64,000 nucleotides of DNA from an uncultured Pseudomonadales bacterium (GCA_947487765.1 CANKXO010000004.1:496001-560000), one strand, 5' to 3'. Numbered from the stretch's first letter, positions 9,422-18,584 are shown. A program made the numbers and translations. Notes: generated by a model not told the origin, from the letters alone.

Positions 9422-10339
9422 CTATTCTTCAAAAACAGGAATAATTACTTCTGATAAATTATATTGAGAATAAGTGTAGTCGGGTGTTCTCCCTGTAAGT
9501 GTTTGTATCTGTAGGCTGCCTTGACTCACGTTTCGATTCAAATCAGTAATTTGAAAGACAGGTGATGTAGTATTATTTTGAATGGTTGAACTTATTTTGT
9601 ATGAGTCAAATATCACAGCTGCAATATCAGTGTTGTTTGGGTTGTTAAGTACCCAATTAATCGCATTATATGAACTCAAAAATAATATGACTGAGCCATC
9701 ATATTCAGGAATTGTTATTGCCGCTTCGTTGTAGCGGGTATTAGCTTCATAACCACTCACATAAACAATTTTTGTGTCTTCCGTTGTTAATAATTCTATA
9801 TCACCGAATGATGCAGCATCCGCAACTGAGAGTTGTGGGTACTGTATAAAGGAAACATTGAATCCTGCGGTATGCCAGTGATTGTGATGTTCTACTCGGA
9901 TATTATGCACTCCTTGAGATAACGTCAGTTGTACATCCTTATCGTAGTTTCTCCAATCGTGAATAAGTTCATCATCTAGGTAAAGTTTTACATCCGACCA
10001 TGAAACGCTAAAATTCATATTTACTGTTGTTAGCGGGGAAAAGACTTCGATACTACCTTCCCAAACGCCATGAAAGTTATGGGCATCAATTCCATATAAG
10101 TTTCTCCAACTATAATTAATAGAGGGGTAGGGTGCTGATTCTATCTGCACTAGTTCTGGCACTATATTAGGGTCAGTTCCATTATTACCTTGCCCAGGAG
10201 ATCTACCATCATTTTCTACATAATAACTTGCTATGAATGGACTTACTTGGAAGTCTGAGCTTTCAACACCATTGCTAATGAGTAATGCGCTAGATAATAA
10301 AATACTTGAAAGATAGGTGGATTTGAAGTTGTTTTTCAT
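9422..10339 (-). CDS. Secreted protein with PA14/GLEYA-like carbohydrate-binding region
   Basis: A 305-residue exported protein with a long signal peptide. Residues about 55-165 (WRNLYGIDAHNFHGVWEGSI, then DVKLYLDDELIHDW, then GVHNIRVEHHNHWHTAGFNV) follow the PA14-like beta-barrel pattern, which often binds glycans or forms adhesive modules. The C-terminal 140 residues (a Rossmann-like alternation with VIFDSYKISS) match nothing I know. RBS AAGGAAA is about eight bases upstream of the ATG. It has no operon partner; two hairpins follow its stop. Confidence 0.7.
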   Translation of the reverse strand: MKNNFKSTYLSSILLSSALLISNGVESSDFQVSPFIASYYVENDGRSPGQGNNGTDPNIVPELVQIESAPYPSINYSWRNLYGIDAHNFHGVWEGSIEVFSPLTTVNMNFSVSWSDVKLYLDDELIHDWRNYDKDVQLTLSQGVHNIRVEHHNHWHTAGFNVSFIQYPQLSVADAASFGDIELLTTEDTKIVYVSGYEANTRYNEAAITIPEYDGSVILFLSSYNAINWVLNNPNNTDIAAVIFDSYKISSTIQNNTTSPVFQITDLNRNVSQGSLQIQTLTGRTPDYTYSQYNLSEVIIPVFEE

Positions 10340-10898
10340 ATACTTTCCTTAGATTTTTTAGAAATTATTCGGGTTAAACTTTCTTTAATGTTTCATGAGA
10401 TCTGCATCGACTGCCCATAATAAAATAGATTTATATAAAAGCTATGCTCTTTTAAAAGATCGATGCAATTGCTGAAAGTTAATTCGTTACTTTATAGAAG
10501 ATAATATGCAGAGGCGGGGAAGGTCTTTCCTTAAGTACCAGCTGTTTCAATATCCTATAGGCTGTACAGCATAAATGATTTGTGCATTATTTCAACATTA
10601 TACTGAGTTCACTATTAAATAATGGCGCCATTTTCAACATTTTCCATAACGCTATTATTTTGCCAAAGGTCTTTTATGCACGGAGTAAACCATTTATTTT
10701 TTCTTTGAAGAGTGGTTAAGTTAAGCGTATCTAATTATCTAAGAAAAATGTATTGGAATATACTAAAAGGTATTTAACCGCGTGGTTTTTCATTTTATAT
10801 CTCTATATGAAATTATAGTAGAATCATAGATTTTTTTTAGTGGAGAAAAAATAAAAAAGCTATGGTGATATGTGCCAATTTTATATTTTCCTATAGCA

Positions 10899-10974
10899 AT
10901 CACTAGTTCTAGTGATTCTTCTTTTCTCTCACTATTTTTAGTGAGTTCTACCTTGGCTCACTATTTCTAGTGAG
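10899..10974. repeat. Three 18-bp palindromes on a 29-bp period, probable operator array
   Basis: Palindromes lie at 10899-10916, 10928-10945 and 10957-10974. Arms are ATCACTAG/CTAGTGAT in the first and CTCACTA/TAGTGAG in the second and third. Spacers of 11 bases place each copy exactly 29 bases after the last. Core TCACTA and TAGTGA are identical in all three while the spacers differ, which suggests selection on the arms. They lie 214-289 bases upstream of the protease start. The bound factor is unknown. Confidence 0.8.
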
Positions 10975-11069
10975 CACCCTTAACGACTAAAGCTGATAGT
11001 CTCGCTTCATTGAAAATAAATAAGGTTATTTTTTCTGTTATTGATTCTTATGCAAGGGAGGTGCGTGAT

Positions 11070-11105
11070 ATGCATGGTCTTAATTTGTATTCAGTTAAAA
11101 ATTAA
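11070..11105 (+). CDS. Possible 11-residue leader peptide
   Basis: ATG at 11070 opens a short frame (MHGLNLYSVKN, stop 11103-11105). It is preceded at eight bases by AGGGAGG (11055-11061), one of the better Shine-Dalgarno sites in the window. No attenuator hairpin was found after it, so it may be chance. Confidence 0.28.
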   Translation: MHGLNLYSVKN

Positions 11106-11187
11106 TCGCAAACTATTTTCAATGATGTGACTTTGTAAAAATATCAATACACATTTTATGTTGTCGTTAAAAGACAGGAGATCAACG

Positions 11188-13377
11188 ATGAAAATGAAAA
11201 ACACTTTTTTATTAGCCAGTGTTGTGGCATCCGCTAGTTTGGTGGTGGCGCCTGCGATAGCGAAAGCGCCAGAAGGCGAAAAGCCAACACGTTACAATAT
11301 GATGCAGCCGTTCGAAAAGTTCAGTAAGTTGCCAGAGTCTATTGAGAAGCTGGCCAGCGAACGCAATGAGGTATCGTTACTAGTCGAGTTAAACTCGAAA
11401 GAGGCGCGGAATTTATTAAAGTCAATGAAAGATGATGACGAAAAAAATAGTCAAGAGAGAACCGCAGAGTTACGTAAGCTAATGAAAGCCTATATGCCTC
11501 GTGGGCAATATCAAACCAAAGAGGAAGAACGCAAAGCATTGGAAATTAGTGCGAATAATCGCCCCGTGTTTTTGCAAGAAAATATTCGCAAACTGAATGA
11601 AGCGCGGGAAAAGAGTAAGGGGGAAATTAAAGCCCGTTATAAAGCTAGGTTAAAGAAAACCTTGCAGCCCCAGCATGAAAAATTCCAAGCCTTTATTGAG
11701 CAGTTAGGCGGCAAAGTGACCGAGAGTATTTACACCAGTAATTCTCTAGCGGTGACGATTCCTTCGTATGCGCTTAAAGAATTAGCCGAGCACCGGGAGG
11801 TGATTAAGTTAAGTCAGGATAACCCTGGTAAGCCGGAGTTAAATTCTCAGCGCGTGTCGTTAGGCGTCAGTGCATTCTGGAACGATGGAGATGACGGTGG
11901 CGTATGGGATGCGGGTATTCTCGATAGTGGTGTTGAAGAAACCCATAGTGCGCTTTCTGGCCATACGATTTTGCAAAACTATGCGCCTAATGGTTCTCAC
12001 GGTACCGGTGTTGCTTGTATGTACGGCAGTACCGATGCCACCTTACGCGGCTTGGCGTACGGCATGGATAAACTTTTAGTCGAGAATGCCGGTAGTTCTT
12101 CGGTCTCTATGGCAGGTGCAGACTGGATGGTGACAACAGCGACTGATGACCCGGAAGTAATTAATTACAGTTGGGGTAATGGCTTAGCGACAAATACTAA
12201 CTGGGGTGATATGGCACGTTTTGTCGATGGTGTTGTGTATAACCATAATTTGGTCTGGGTAAAATCGGCCGGTAACCAAGGGTATGACGACGACCCAACT
12301 ATGACGCAACCTGGCGAAAATTATAACGGTATTACGGTCACGAATATGAATGATCAAAATACTAATAGTCGTTCTGATGATGTCATTTATTTTGATAGTA
12401 GTCGGGGTCCGGCTGCCGATGGTCGACGCAAACCGGATATGTCTGCGCCGGGGCAGTTTACGTCGACGTGTGGTTTGAACAATACGTTTTCTACTTTGGG
12501 TGGCACCAGTTCTGCGGCACCTAAGGTAGGGGCTGTTGCGCTCTTACTGCAAGACTCGGGGCATTACGATCCTATCTCTATTAAAGCAACTTTAATCAAT
12601 ACAGCGGATTCCTGGGACGATAATAATACTCAAAGTGCAGCCGATGATGGCCCGGTCACTGGTAAAGAATGGAACCGTACCTACGGCTGGGGTTATCTGG
12701 ATGCTTGGCATGCCGAGTTCCATAAGGATGATTACTTTATCGATACTATTACACCGAATGGTACTGCCAATGACCATAAGTTTTATGTCGGTCAAGGTTG
12801 GGTTGGCGATAAGGCAACAGCGGTTTGGGAGCGTGCTGTTGAATACAACGATGACGATGCACCAACGGCGTTCAGTAACCTGAGCGATATTAATATGCGC
12901 CTTTACGATGAGCAGGATCATACTTTGGAAGATACGGATTTTTCTTCTCGTGACAATGTGCATCAGGTAGCCGTTGAAGAAAGCGGTATTAAAGTGGTTA
13001 AAGTCTATTCGTGGAATAGTAGTGTGAATGAGCGTGTTGCCGTTGCCACGGAAGAAGGTTTTACTCGGGCCGACCCGCCAGCGTTTTCTCACATTAAAAG
13101 CTGGACTTACTCAGGTATCGGTAACTTGTATACCGTCAGAACCAATGTAACAAATACGGGTGATATCAAAGCGCACAATGTCAATGTGTCTATCTCTGTG
13201 CCAGCAGGTGTTAACTTAATCGGTTCTGCGTCTACGTCGCTGGATGGCCTTAATGCCAGTGAGTCAAAAACAGCATCCTGGTTGGTTAATGCCAGCAGCA
13301 GTAGTTTGCTGAACTCAATTACCTATACCGCCAGTAGTGTGTCTTATGGTGAGTCTTACTCTGATACCTCTAACTAA
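11188..13377 (+). CDS. Secreted subtilisin-like serine protease (S8) with C-terminal beta domains
   Basis: A 729-residue exported protease. Signal peptide to about residue 25, then a long charged pro-region (about 30-220) that would act as intramolecular chaperone. The S8 catalytic triad is visible: Asp246 in ILDSG, His271 in GSHGTGVA and Ser441 in GTSSAAP; KSAGNQG holds the oxyanion Asn. After the catalytic domain come a beta-rich region (about 510-610) and a CARDB/DUF11-like module ending NVTNTGDIKAHNVNVSISVPAG. No membrane anchor or sorting tail is seen, so it is probably released. Start at 11188 has AGGAG nine bases upstream; an ATG 30 bases earlier is less likely. A palindrome array upstream suggests tight regulation. 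Confidence 0.93.
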   Translation: MKMKNTFLLASVVASASLVVAPAIAKAPEGEKPTRYNMMQPFEKFSKLPESIEKLASERNEVSLLVELNSKEARNLLKSMKDDDEKNSQERTAELRKLMKAYMPRGQYQTKEEERKALEISANNRPVFLQENIRKLNEAREKSKGEIKARYKARLKKTLQPQHEKFQAFIEQLGGKVTESIYTSNSLAVTIPSYALKELAEHREVIKLSQDNPGKPELNSQRVSLGVSAFWNDGDDGGVWDAGILDSGVEETHSALSGHTILQNYAPNGSHGTGVACMYGSTDATLRGLAYGMDKLLVENAGSSSVSMAGADWMVTTATDDPEVINYSWGNGLATNTNWGDMARFVDGVVYNHNLVWVKSAGNQGYDDDPTMTQPGENYNGITVTNMNDQNTNSRSDDVIYFDSSRGPAADGRRKPDMSAPGQFTSTCGLNNTFSTLGGTSSAAPKVGAVALLLQDSGHYDPISIKATLINTADSWDDNNTQSAADDGPVTGKEWNRTYGWGYLDAWHAEFHKDDYFIDTITPNGTANDHKFYVGQGWVGDKATAVWERAVEYNDDDAPTAFSNLSDINMRLYDEQDHTLEDTDFSSRDNVHQVAVEESGIKVVKVYSWNSSVNERVAVATEEGFTRADPPAFSHIKSWTYSGIGNLYTVRTNVTNTGDIKAHNVNVSISVPAGVNLIGSASTSLDGLNASESKTASWLVNASSSSLLNSITYTASSVSYGESYSDTSN

Positions 13378-13551
13378 TACTTAGGGTTTTTATAACCTTT
13401 GGCTAGCGGTTGTGATTAATTGCTGGTTAAAGGTTAATAATTGTCTACTAGTCATCATTGTCGCGTTTATCCTAGGGGCTTTCCCTAATATATCTGCAGT
13501 ATGATCCTGATTAATATAAGGCATCAATTCGCTACTGATAGGTGTCATATC

Positions 13552-15177
13552 ATGTCTGGTGTTTCCGGCGCTTCTGGCGCTAGTTCTTCGAATAACTCAT
13601 CATCATTCTCAGAGAGTGATAGCTCGAATGATAGTCAATCGGATTTATCATCAGTTTCCAGTGTTAATGATGATCTGTCTTCATCCAGAACAACGAGTGA
13701 TGATTTAGCTAATTCTGCGACAACTCAGCAACAGTTAACTGCAGGGCCAACGGTAGAGGAAAGGATTGCAGCAGAGAGAACCACAGCAGAGCAATTAATG
13801 GGTGTGGATGCTAGTCAAGCGACACAATCTCCAGCCGATGTGAAAGCGGATGAGATGATTGCCAATCACTCGCGCACAATCAATATGCGTGGTGGTAATC
13901 CATCAGTACAGCGCTTGGATACACAATCGTTAGCGCATGATGTTGTGCAATTAAGTCATACGAGCCCGCAGCTCGCGAAAGATGTTAATCAGTCTCTCGC
14001 TAATAAATTAAGTGATATTCAGTATGAGTCATTCAGTACGCAATTAGATTCAGCTTATAGGCAGCAGGCTCAGGCTTATCAGAATTTAGCCGGTGATCAG
14101 CTCACGGGAACAATTGAGGTAGATGCTACCGCTGCATCTGAGCTTGCCGATAAGTTGATGGATAATGCGACAACCGTAAGTCGTACTCGCTCAGGAAGTG
14201 CTAGAGAAAATCTTGATATTAATGAATTGTCTTATCAGCTAGAGGCGGCGGCAAAGCAAGACCCTACCATGGCGATGGCTGCCAAGATGACTATTGATGA
14301 TAGGTTGAGTGCTAACCAGCTTGGTGAATTAAATCGGCTCGTTGGTGGTGGTGATACGTTTGTCGATAATATGTCGCTTGCAGTTTCTCATCCTGTTGAA
14401 GGCTTGGTCGGTGCGGGCAAAAATTTTGCTAATGGCCTCAGTGATCTTTCAGAGTTTGCTATTCAAGGTTTTGGTTATTATGGGGCGGCCCGTGTTAATC
14501 ATTCCGCAGCGATGGTATCACTGACAAACCCTGAGTTGGGACAACAGCTATTTGATCAAGCGGCTGTTTCTATAGAGGAGGTCAAGAAGATTGATGTGCC
14601 TTCATTCGAACTCACTAACCGCGCACAGCGAGGCGGAGCGGTCATAGGTACTGCTGCTGAGTTGGCCACAGGTGTGGGGGCATTAGTTAAAGGTGGTATT
14701 AAATTAGCCACCAAAGCAGATGATATTGTAGAAATCGTGGTGCGTAGTCAGGATGATGCTGCGCAAGCTGCTAATAATTTACCTGTTCAACGCCCTTCTT
14801 GGCGCCAATCAGAACTTGATGTCGGCACTCCATTGGAGCAACAAGGTTTCAGGCCACAAATTTCCTTTAAGGATGGTGAAGTTGTTGAGTATGGTACTAA
14901 AGGTAGTACACGCCCGGAGTATTATCGTTCAGGTATTAGTGTAGAAGTTAAGAACTACAATGTAGAAACAGCGCAAGGCCGTAGTAACCTTGTGCGTAAT
15001 TTGACGACTCAGGCACAGCATCGGGCTGAAAACTTACCGGATAACACTGTTCAGCAGGTTTATATTGATGTTCGTGGCCAGCATGTGTCTCGTGCAGAAT
15101 TAAATGATATGGTAGAGAAAATTGTAGATAAGTCTAACGGCATACTCAGTTCTGAAAATATTAATATACTGCGCTAG
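13552..15177 (+). CDS. Polymorphic toxin with PD-(D/E)xK-type nuclease C-terminus
   Basis: A 541-residue protein. Residues 1-70 are low-complexity Ser/Asn/Asp; the middle is helical and Gln/Ala-rich, with a Gly/Ala-rich hydrophobic stretch near 285-385. The last 115 residues form a toxin domain seen at the ends of polymorphic toxins: Pro455-Glu456, then Glu465-x-Lys467 in VEVKNYNV, then VRNLTTQAQHRAENLP and QQVYIDVRGQ. This is the PD-(D/E)xK restriction-endonuclease layout, so the target is probably DNA or RNA. No signal peptide, Rhs repeats, PAAR or VgrG part. The Imm70-type gene follows directly. Start 13552 (weak AGGTG upstream) is preferred to ATG 13501. Confidence 0.82.
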   Translation: MSGVSGASGASSSNNSSSFSESDSSNDSQSDLSSVSSVNDDLSSSRTTSDDLANSATTQQQLTAGPTVEERIAAERTTAEQLMGVDASQATQSPADVKADEMIANHSRTINMRGGNPSVQRLDTQSLAHDVVQLSHTSPQLAKDVNQSLANKLSDIQYESFSTQLDSAYRQQAQAYQNLAGDQLTGTIEVDATAASELADKLMDNATTVSRTRSGSARENLDINELSYQLEAAAKQDPTMAMAAKMTIDDRLSANQLGELNRLVGGGDTFVDNMSLAVSHPVEGLVGAGKNFANGLSDLSEFAIQGFGYYGAARVNHSAAMVSLTNPELGQQLFDQAAVSIEEVKKIDVPSFELTNRAQRGGAVIGTAAELATGVGALVKGGIKLATKADDIVEIVVRSQDDAAQAANNLPVQRPSWRQSELDVGTPLEQQGFRPQISFKDGEVVEYGTKGSTRPEYYRSGISVEVKNYNVETAQGRSNLVRNLTTQAQHRAENLPDNTVQQVYIDVRGQHVSRAELNDMVEKIVDKSNGILSSENINILR

Positions 15178-15198
15178 TCAACAAAAGTGGGTAAAATC

Positions 15199-15660
15199 AT
15201 GGTTCAAACAATGAAGCAAACTCCATTAGTAAAGCATAACAATATGGCTGTAGGTCTTAAATTAGGTAACATTACTGACGAAGTGGGCGGGCAGGATTTT
15301 TTTCATGCTTTTTTCTCGACTATAAGTTATCGGCTCGAGGTTAGTGGTTGGGGTTCACGTTTCCCTTATCTACTTAAGCACCTCTATCAAGGAAAGCTCA
15401 TTCAAGAGTACGCGAAGCAAGCGCTTGACGAACTTGACATTATTGCGGCCGAGTTAAAGCGCTTACCGCCTGAAAAAGTAGTTTGGGATATTGAAAATCT
15501 TGATGCTGCCGCGCCATGGGGTAATAAAATCAGTAGTGATATAACGGATTTATCAAATTACTTTGTCACTAGTGCGGGCCGGGATTTAATCAGTGTTATG
15601 CGTGAGTGTATAGAAGAGCTTCGTGATACTGGTGGTATGCTGGAAGTTGTTGTTTTGTAG
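15199..15660 (+). CDS. Imm70-family immunity protein
   Basis: A cytosolic protein of about 153 residues with no signal peptide. The pattern AVGLKLGNITDEVGGQDFF, WGSRFP, LPPEKVVWDIENLDAAAPWG, then DITDLSNYFVTSAGRDL fits the Imm70 immunity family, whose members sit beside nuclease toxins and neutralise them in the producing cell. It starts 21 bases after the toxin stop. The start is uncertain: GTG 15187, ATG 15199 (GTGGG upstream) and ATG 15244 are all in frame, and the family similarity begins near the last. A cytosolic antidote agrees with a nuclease target rather than a wall target. Confidence 0.85.
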   Translation: MVQTMKQTPLVKHNNMAVGLKLGNITDEVGGQDFFHAFFSTISYRLEVSGWGSRFPYLLKHLYQGKLIQEYAKQALDELDIIAAELKRLPPEKVVWDIENLDAAAPWGNKISSDITDLSNYFVTSAGRDLISVMRECIEELRDTGGMLEVVVL

Positions 15661-15684
15661 CATCAACTTGTTATTTTTTCGGTT

Positions 15685-15707
15685 AAAAACCAGCTAAGGT
15701 TTTTTTA
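15685..15707. terminator. Rho-independent terminator after the toxin-immunity pair
   Basis: Stem AAAAACC (15685-15691), loop AGCTAA, stem GGTTTTT with a T-run to 15706. It lies between two convergent genes and could serve both strands. Confidence 0.7.
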
Positions 15708-16391
15708 TTATCGAATAACCACTCGGTTTCTCAATAAAAACCCAAACGCTAATGGCACGATAGCAACTAAGAGCATAGAGGCGACTAACTGCAAGCTAAA
15801 AATATCATGCACTGAGTTGATTTGTGCAAGGCTGCGGCCAGCATTCACATATACAAATAATATGGCGAGCAGACCAAGTTGAGTAGATAGATAAAACTTC
15901 CACGTGCTGATTTTGCTCACCCCTAGGGCAATGGCAGGAATAGAAAAGGGCATGCCGGGTATTAACCGTATGCTGAGGCCAACCATAAAGCTATCTGTTT
16001 CTGTGGCCTGTTGCAGGGCAGGAAATTTTTTAGCGAGGTGCTGTTGTGCCTTTTCCTGCAACCAATCTCGTGCTAAATAACGTGTCGATAAAAAGAGACA
16101 TGTCCCACCTAAGGCGCTCATAAACGATACTATTAATAGGCCTTGTATATTGCCAAATAAATAGCCGGCAATCATGGTCGGGACACTAACAAAAGGGGTT
16201 GGCAGTGCGCATACCAGAAAATAAAAGGCCATAAACATCAGTGCGCCTTTTAAGCGGTTTTCTTCGGCATACATTAGCGCATCGTTTGCACCGGTTTTTA
16301 CTGTGGTCAATGAAAGTTGATCTTGAAATAGCAGTAAAAATGCGAAGGTTACGAATAACAATAAGATAAAAAAGAGTAACTTAGGGTTCAT
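15708..16391 (-). CDS. TVP38/TMEM64 family (SNARE-associated, DedA-like) membrane protein
   Basis: A 227-residue inner-membrane protein with several hydrophobic spans. Family marks visible are ALPTPFVSVPTMIAGYLFG, then SALGGTCLFLSTRYLARDWL and the RLIPGMPFSIPAIALGVSKIS segment around the re-entrant loops. DedA-superfamily relatives act as lipid scramblases or flippases and keep envelope homeostasis; the substrate here is unknown. No ribosome site is clear. It is monocistronic and convergent with the immunity gene. Confidence 0.88.
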   Translation of the reverse strand: MNPKLLFFILLLFVTFAFLLLFQDQLSLTTVKTGANDALMYAEENRLKGALMFMAFYFLVCALPTPFVSVPTMIAGYLFGNIQGLLIVSFMSALGGTCLFLSTRYLARDWLQEKAQQHLAKKFPALQQATETDSFMVGLSIRLIPGMPFSIPAIALGVSKISTWKFYLSTQLGLLAILFVYVNAGRSLAQINSVHDIFSLQLVASMLLVAIVPLAFGFLLRNRVVIR

Positions 16392-17003
16392 TTTTTAGAA
16401 TATTAAGGTTTTAGTGGGACATCTAAGGCAATAGATGAATTAGAGTCAGGTATCTAAATAAAGTTCATCTGCATCCGCTTTTCCCGATAATGATAACAGA
16501 AGCATGGTTAGAGTTAATGTAATGGTTGTTGTTTAGCACAGAACCATCAGTATTAGAGCGTGTAAATAGATAGCTAACGAGCTTTGATGCTAAATGTGTT
16601 CTTAGCTAGCTTGAGGGTAGTGAATGGTATGGAAATACCGAATATCGGCTTCGAGGTAGGTAAGGATGCTATTGCGAATGATTGCACGAAAACCTTACCA
16701 ATAAATCGCTGAGTGTTTCTTTTCCATGCATGGAAAACCCAACTAACATATTCCCTTATTTTAAAACGCTGCGCTTTGTTTTTTTATTAAATGTTTTTTT
16801 GGCTACTTTATCTTGGTTGTCGACGCCGTAAATCACATATCTTTTTATCCTTTAATTAAAATTTTTTATCTAAAAACAGGCTAAGCATTAGGTGTGTGTT
16901 ATCGATGCATCACGCTATAGTTTAATTTTAATAATGGCTTTATTGTTTGTCATGTTTTATTGCTTTTTTAATTTTTTATCTTAATTTCACTAAGGAATGT
17001 TAA
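16392..17003. other. Intergenic region with one perfect palindrome
   Basis: 612 bases between two divergent genes. The only structure seen is the palindrome at 16720-16737. No coding frame with a reasonable start and length was found; the sequence is AT-rich and promoter-like in composition. Confidence 0.5.
16720..16737. promoter_or_regulatory. 18-bp perfect palindrome, possible operator
   Basis: TTTTCCATGCATGGAAAA is its own reverse complement. It lies about 266 bases upstream of the CxxCH protein start and 329 bases upstream of the TMEM64 gene start, so it could serve either. No other copy was noticed. Confidence 0.45.
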
Positions 17004-18527
17004 ATGAATAATAAAAGTATCTTATTTTCTGGCGCGATTTATCTTAAAAGCTATCTGCATTGTCCGCGTTTTTTTATGCTAGCTGTTGCTGCGTCATTCG
17101 CGCTACTAACGGGTGCCTGTGTATATACTGATGAATCCTCTAAAAGTAATGAATATTCTCACGTCAAAAAAATAAAAAAACAGTCGCCAACAGGGTTGGA
17201 TTGCCCGCAAGGTTTTGGGTGGGCTGAGGGTTTGGCAGCTTACTTGCTACCGAATGCTGAAATGCCAACGAAATTTTCAGCAACAGCATCGGACTGTTTG
17301 TTTCATCAGTGGTCCTGGGAGTCGTTTGTGTGGGCCACCGCAGAGTTTAATAGCGTTCCTCGTTTTATGAGTTTTCCAACACCGGATGACTTGCTGGACG
17401 AATACAGCGAGAGTAATGATGGGCTATTACGTTTATCATCACGCTCTACATCTGCACATAATACAAGTGCTATAACAGAAGGAGCCGGTGCTATTGTCGA
17501 GGCTGATGGCAATATGTTAGTTGGGCCCAATGGTTACCCGGTTTACGCTTCAGTACATATGAACGAGTCATACTTTAATACGGCAAAGCGAAATTTAATT
17601 AAAACAGGAGATTATCAAAAACAAGCAGCGGATGATTATTTTGATGTGGGCGCGGCTGTTTTTAAAGCGACGTGGTACCGTCTTGATGAAGGTGAGGTGG
17701 CGCCAGCAGGTGCATTTACCACTCAGGCAGAAGTACCTGTTCTCACGGTTTATGCAACAAAAACAACCGCTACTGTTGCTACTTCGGGGCGCTTTGAAAC
17801 AGTCACCGTCGCTTTAGTCGGCTTACATGTCGTGGGTTATGTCGAGAACCATCCGGAATTTTTATGGGCGACGTTTGAGCACAATGCCAACGCGCCAATG
17901 TTACCGGATAATACTTTTACTCCTAGTGCCAGTATTAGTGACCCAAATACGTATACTTTTTATAAGGCCGGCACGCCATTTTCACAAGTAAATATAGCGG
18001 CTAATGCGGCTAAGCCTTCAGCATTGTCGTATGACTCGGGCACAGGTAAATTTTCTCCTGTGACGAATGTTGTGCAAGAAAATAAAACAGGGGGAGAAAA
18101 TAACTCTCCTCAAGGACCGGCTAATATCGAAGCGTTAAACCAGGCCTCTCAAGGTTTTTTATCTGGCCAAGGTGCGCCGCAGTCAGTATTTAGCCATTAC
18201 AATTTGATAGGTACGGTATGGATGTCTCCAAATACCTATGTCACTTCAACACCCAATTGGCAGAAATTAAACCAAGCTAATGCGGTTGGTTCTGTCAGCT
18301 TGGCAAATAGTACGGCAGAGACTTTTGTGCAACAAGCCACGAATACAGGGCCTGCTCAACAGTGGAAAAATTGTTTTTTATGTCACAACCCTACATCGTA
18401 TTCTTTTAGCAGTTCATTACCCAAGCTGGCAAACCGCCGTATTGCGATTAGTCATGTATTGTCTGAAGGAACGCAATATGCGGTACCGAATGTAGTGTCG
18501 ATTGTTCCACCCTGGAAAGAAAAATAG
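17004..18527 (+). CDS. Exported protein with single c-type heme motif
   Basis: A 507-residue exported protein. The N-terminus has a hydrophobic signal (FFMLAVAASFALLTGAC) with a weak lipobox, so it may be lipid-anchored. One heme-binding motif CFLCH (Cys457, Cys460, His461) lies near the C-terminus, inside a segment ending in a Ser/Pro-rich tail. The middle region (VGLHVVGYVENHPEFLWATFEHNANAP) recurs in a family of large secreted monoheme proteins of proteobacteria with no known reaction. RBS AAGGAA is upstream of the ATG. Monocistronic; no cytochrome maturation gene or redox partner is nearby. Confidence 0.72.
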   Translation: MNNKSILFSGAIYLKSYLHCPRFFMLAVAASFALLTGACVYTDESSKSNEYSHVKKIKKQSPTGLDCPQGFGWAEGLAAYLLPNAEMPTKFSATASDCLFHQWSWESFVWATAEFNSVPRFMSFPTPDDLLDEYSESNDGLLRLSSRSTSAHNTSAITEGAGAIVEADGNMLVGPNGYPVYASVHMNESYFNTAKRNLIKTGDYQKQAADDYFDVGAAVFKATWYRLDEGEVAPAGAFTTQAEVPVLTVYATKTTATVATSGRFETVTVALVGLHVVGYVENHPEFLWATFEHNANAPMLPDNTFTPSASISDPNTYTFYKAGTPFSQVNIAANAAKPSALSYDSGTGKFSPVTNVVQENKTGGENNSPQGPANIEALNQASQGFLSGQGAPQSVFSHYNLIGTVWMSPNTYVTSTPNWQKLNQANAVGSVSLANSTAETFVQQATNTGPAQQWKNCFLCHNPTSYSFSSSLPKLANRRIAISHVLSEGTQYAVPNVVSIVPPWKEK

Positions 18528-18554
18528 GGTGCGAATATTTAACTGAAGAAAATA

Positions 18555-18584
18555 AGTAAAAGAGGGCTTTGGCTCTTTTTTACT
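18555..18584. terminator. Bidirectional terminator
   Basis: Stem built from AGTAAAAGAG (18555-18564) and CTCTTTTTTACT (18573-18584) with loop GGCTTTGG. T-runs on both strands lie between two convergent genes. Confidence 0.72.

Larger units (their letters stand above)
10340..11187. other. Long non-coding stretch before the secreted protease
   Basis: 848 AT-rich bases lie between two divergent secreted-protein genes. It contains the triple palindrome array (10899-10974) and a possible 11-codon leader ORF with a strong ribosome site (11070-11105). No longer coding frame with a plausible start is seen. The size and the ordered repeats suggest a regulated promoter region for the protease. Confidence 0.7.

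Noticed and set aside
10899-10974. Regular repeats could suggest a small CRISPR array
   Set aside because: Units are 18-bp palindromes with 11-bp spacers, only three copies, and no cas genes. The geometry fits operators rather than CRISPR.
12592-13092. 166-codon minus-strand frame inside the protease gene
   Set aside because: Antisense to the C-terminal half of a well-supported protease; composition is a shadow of the coding strand.
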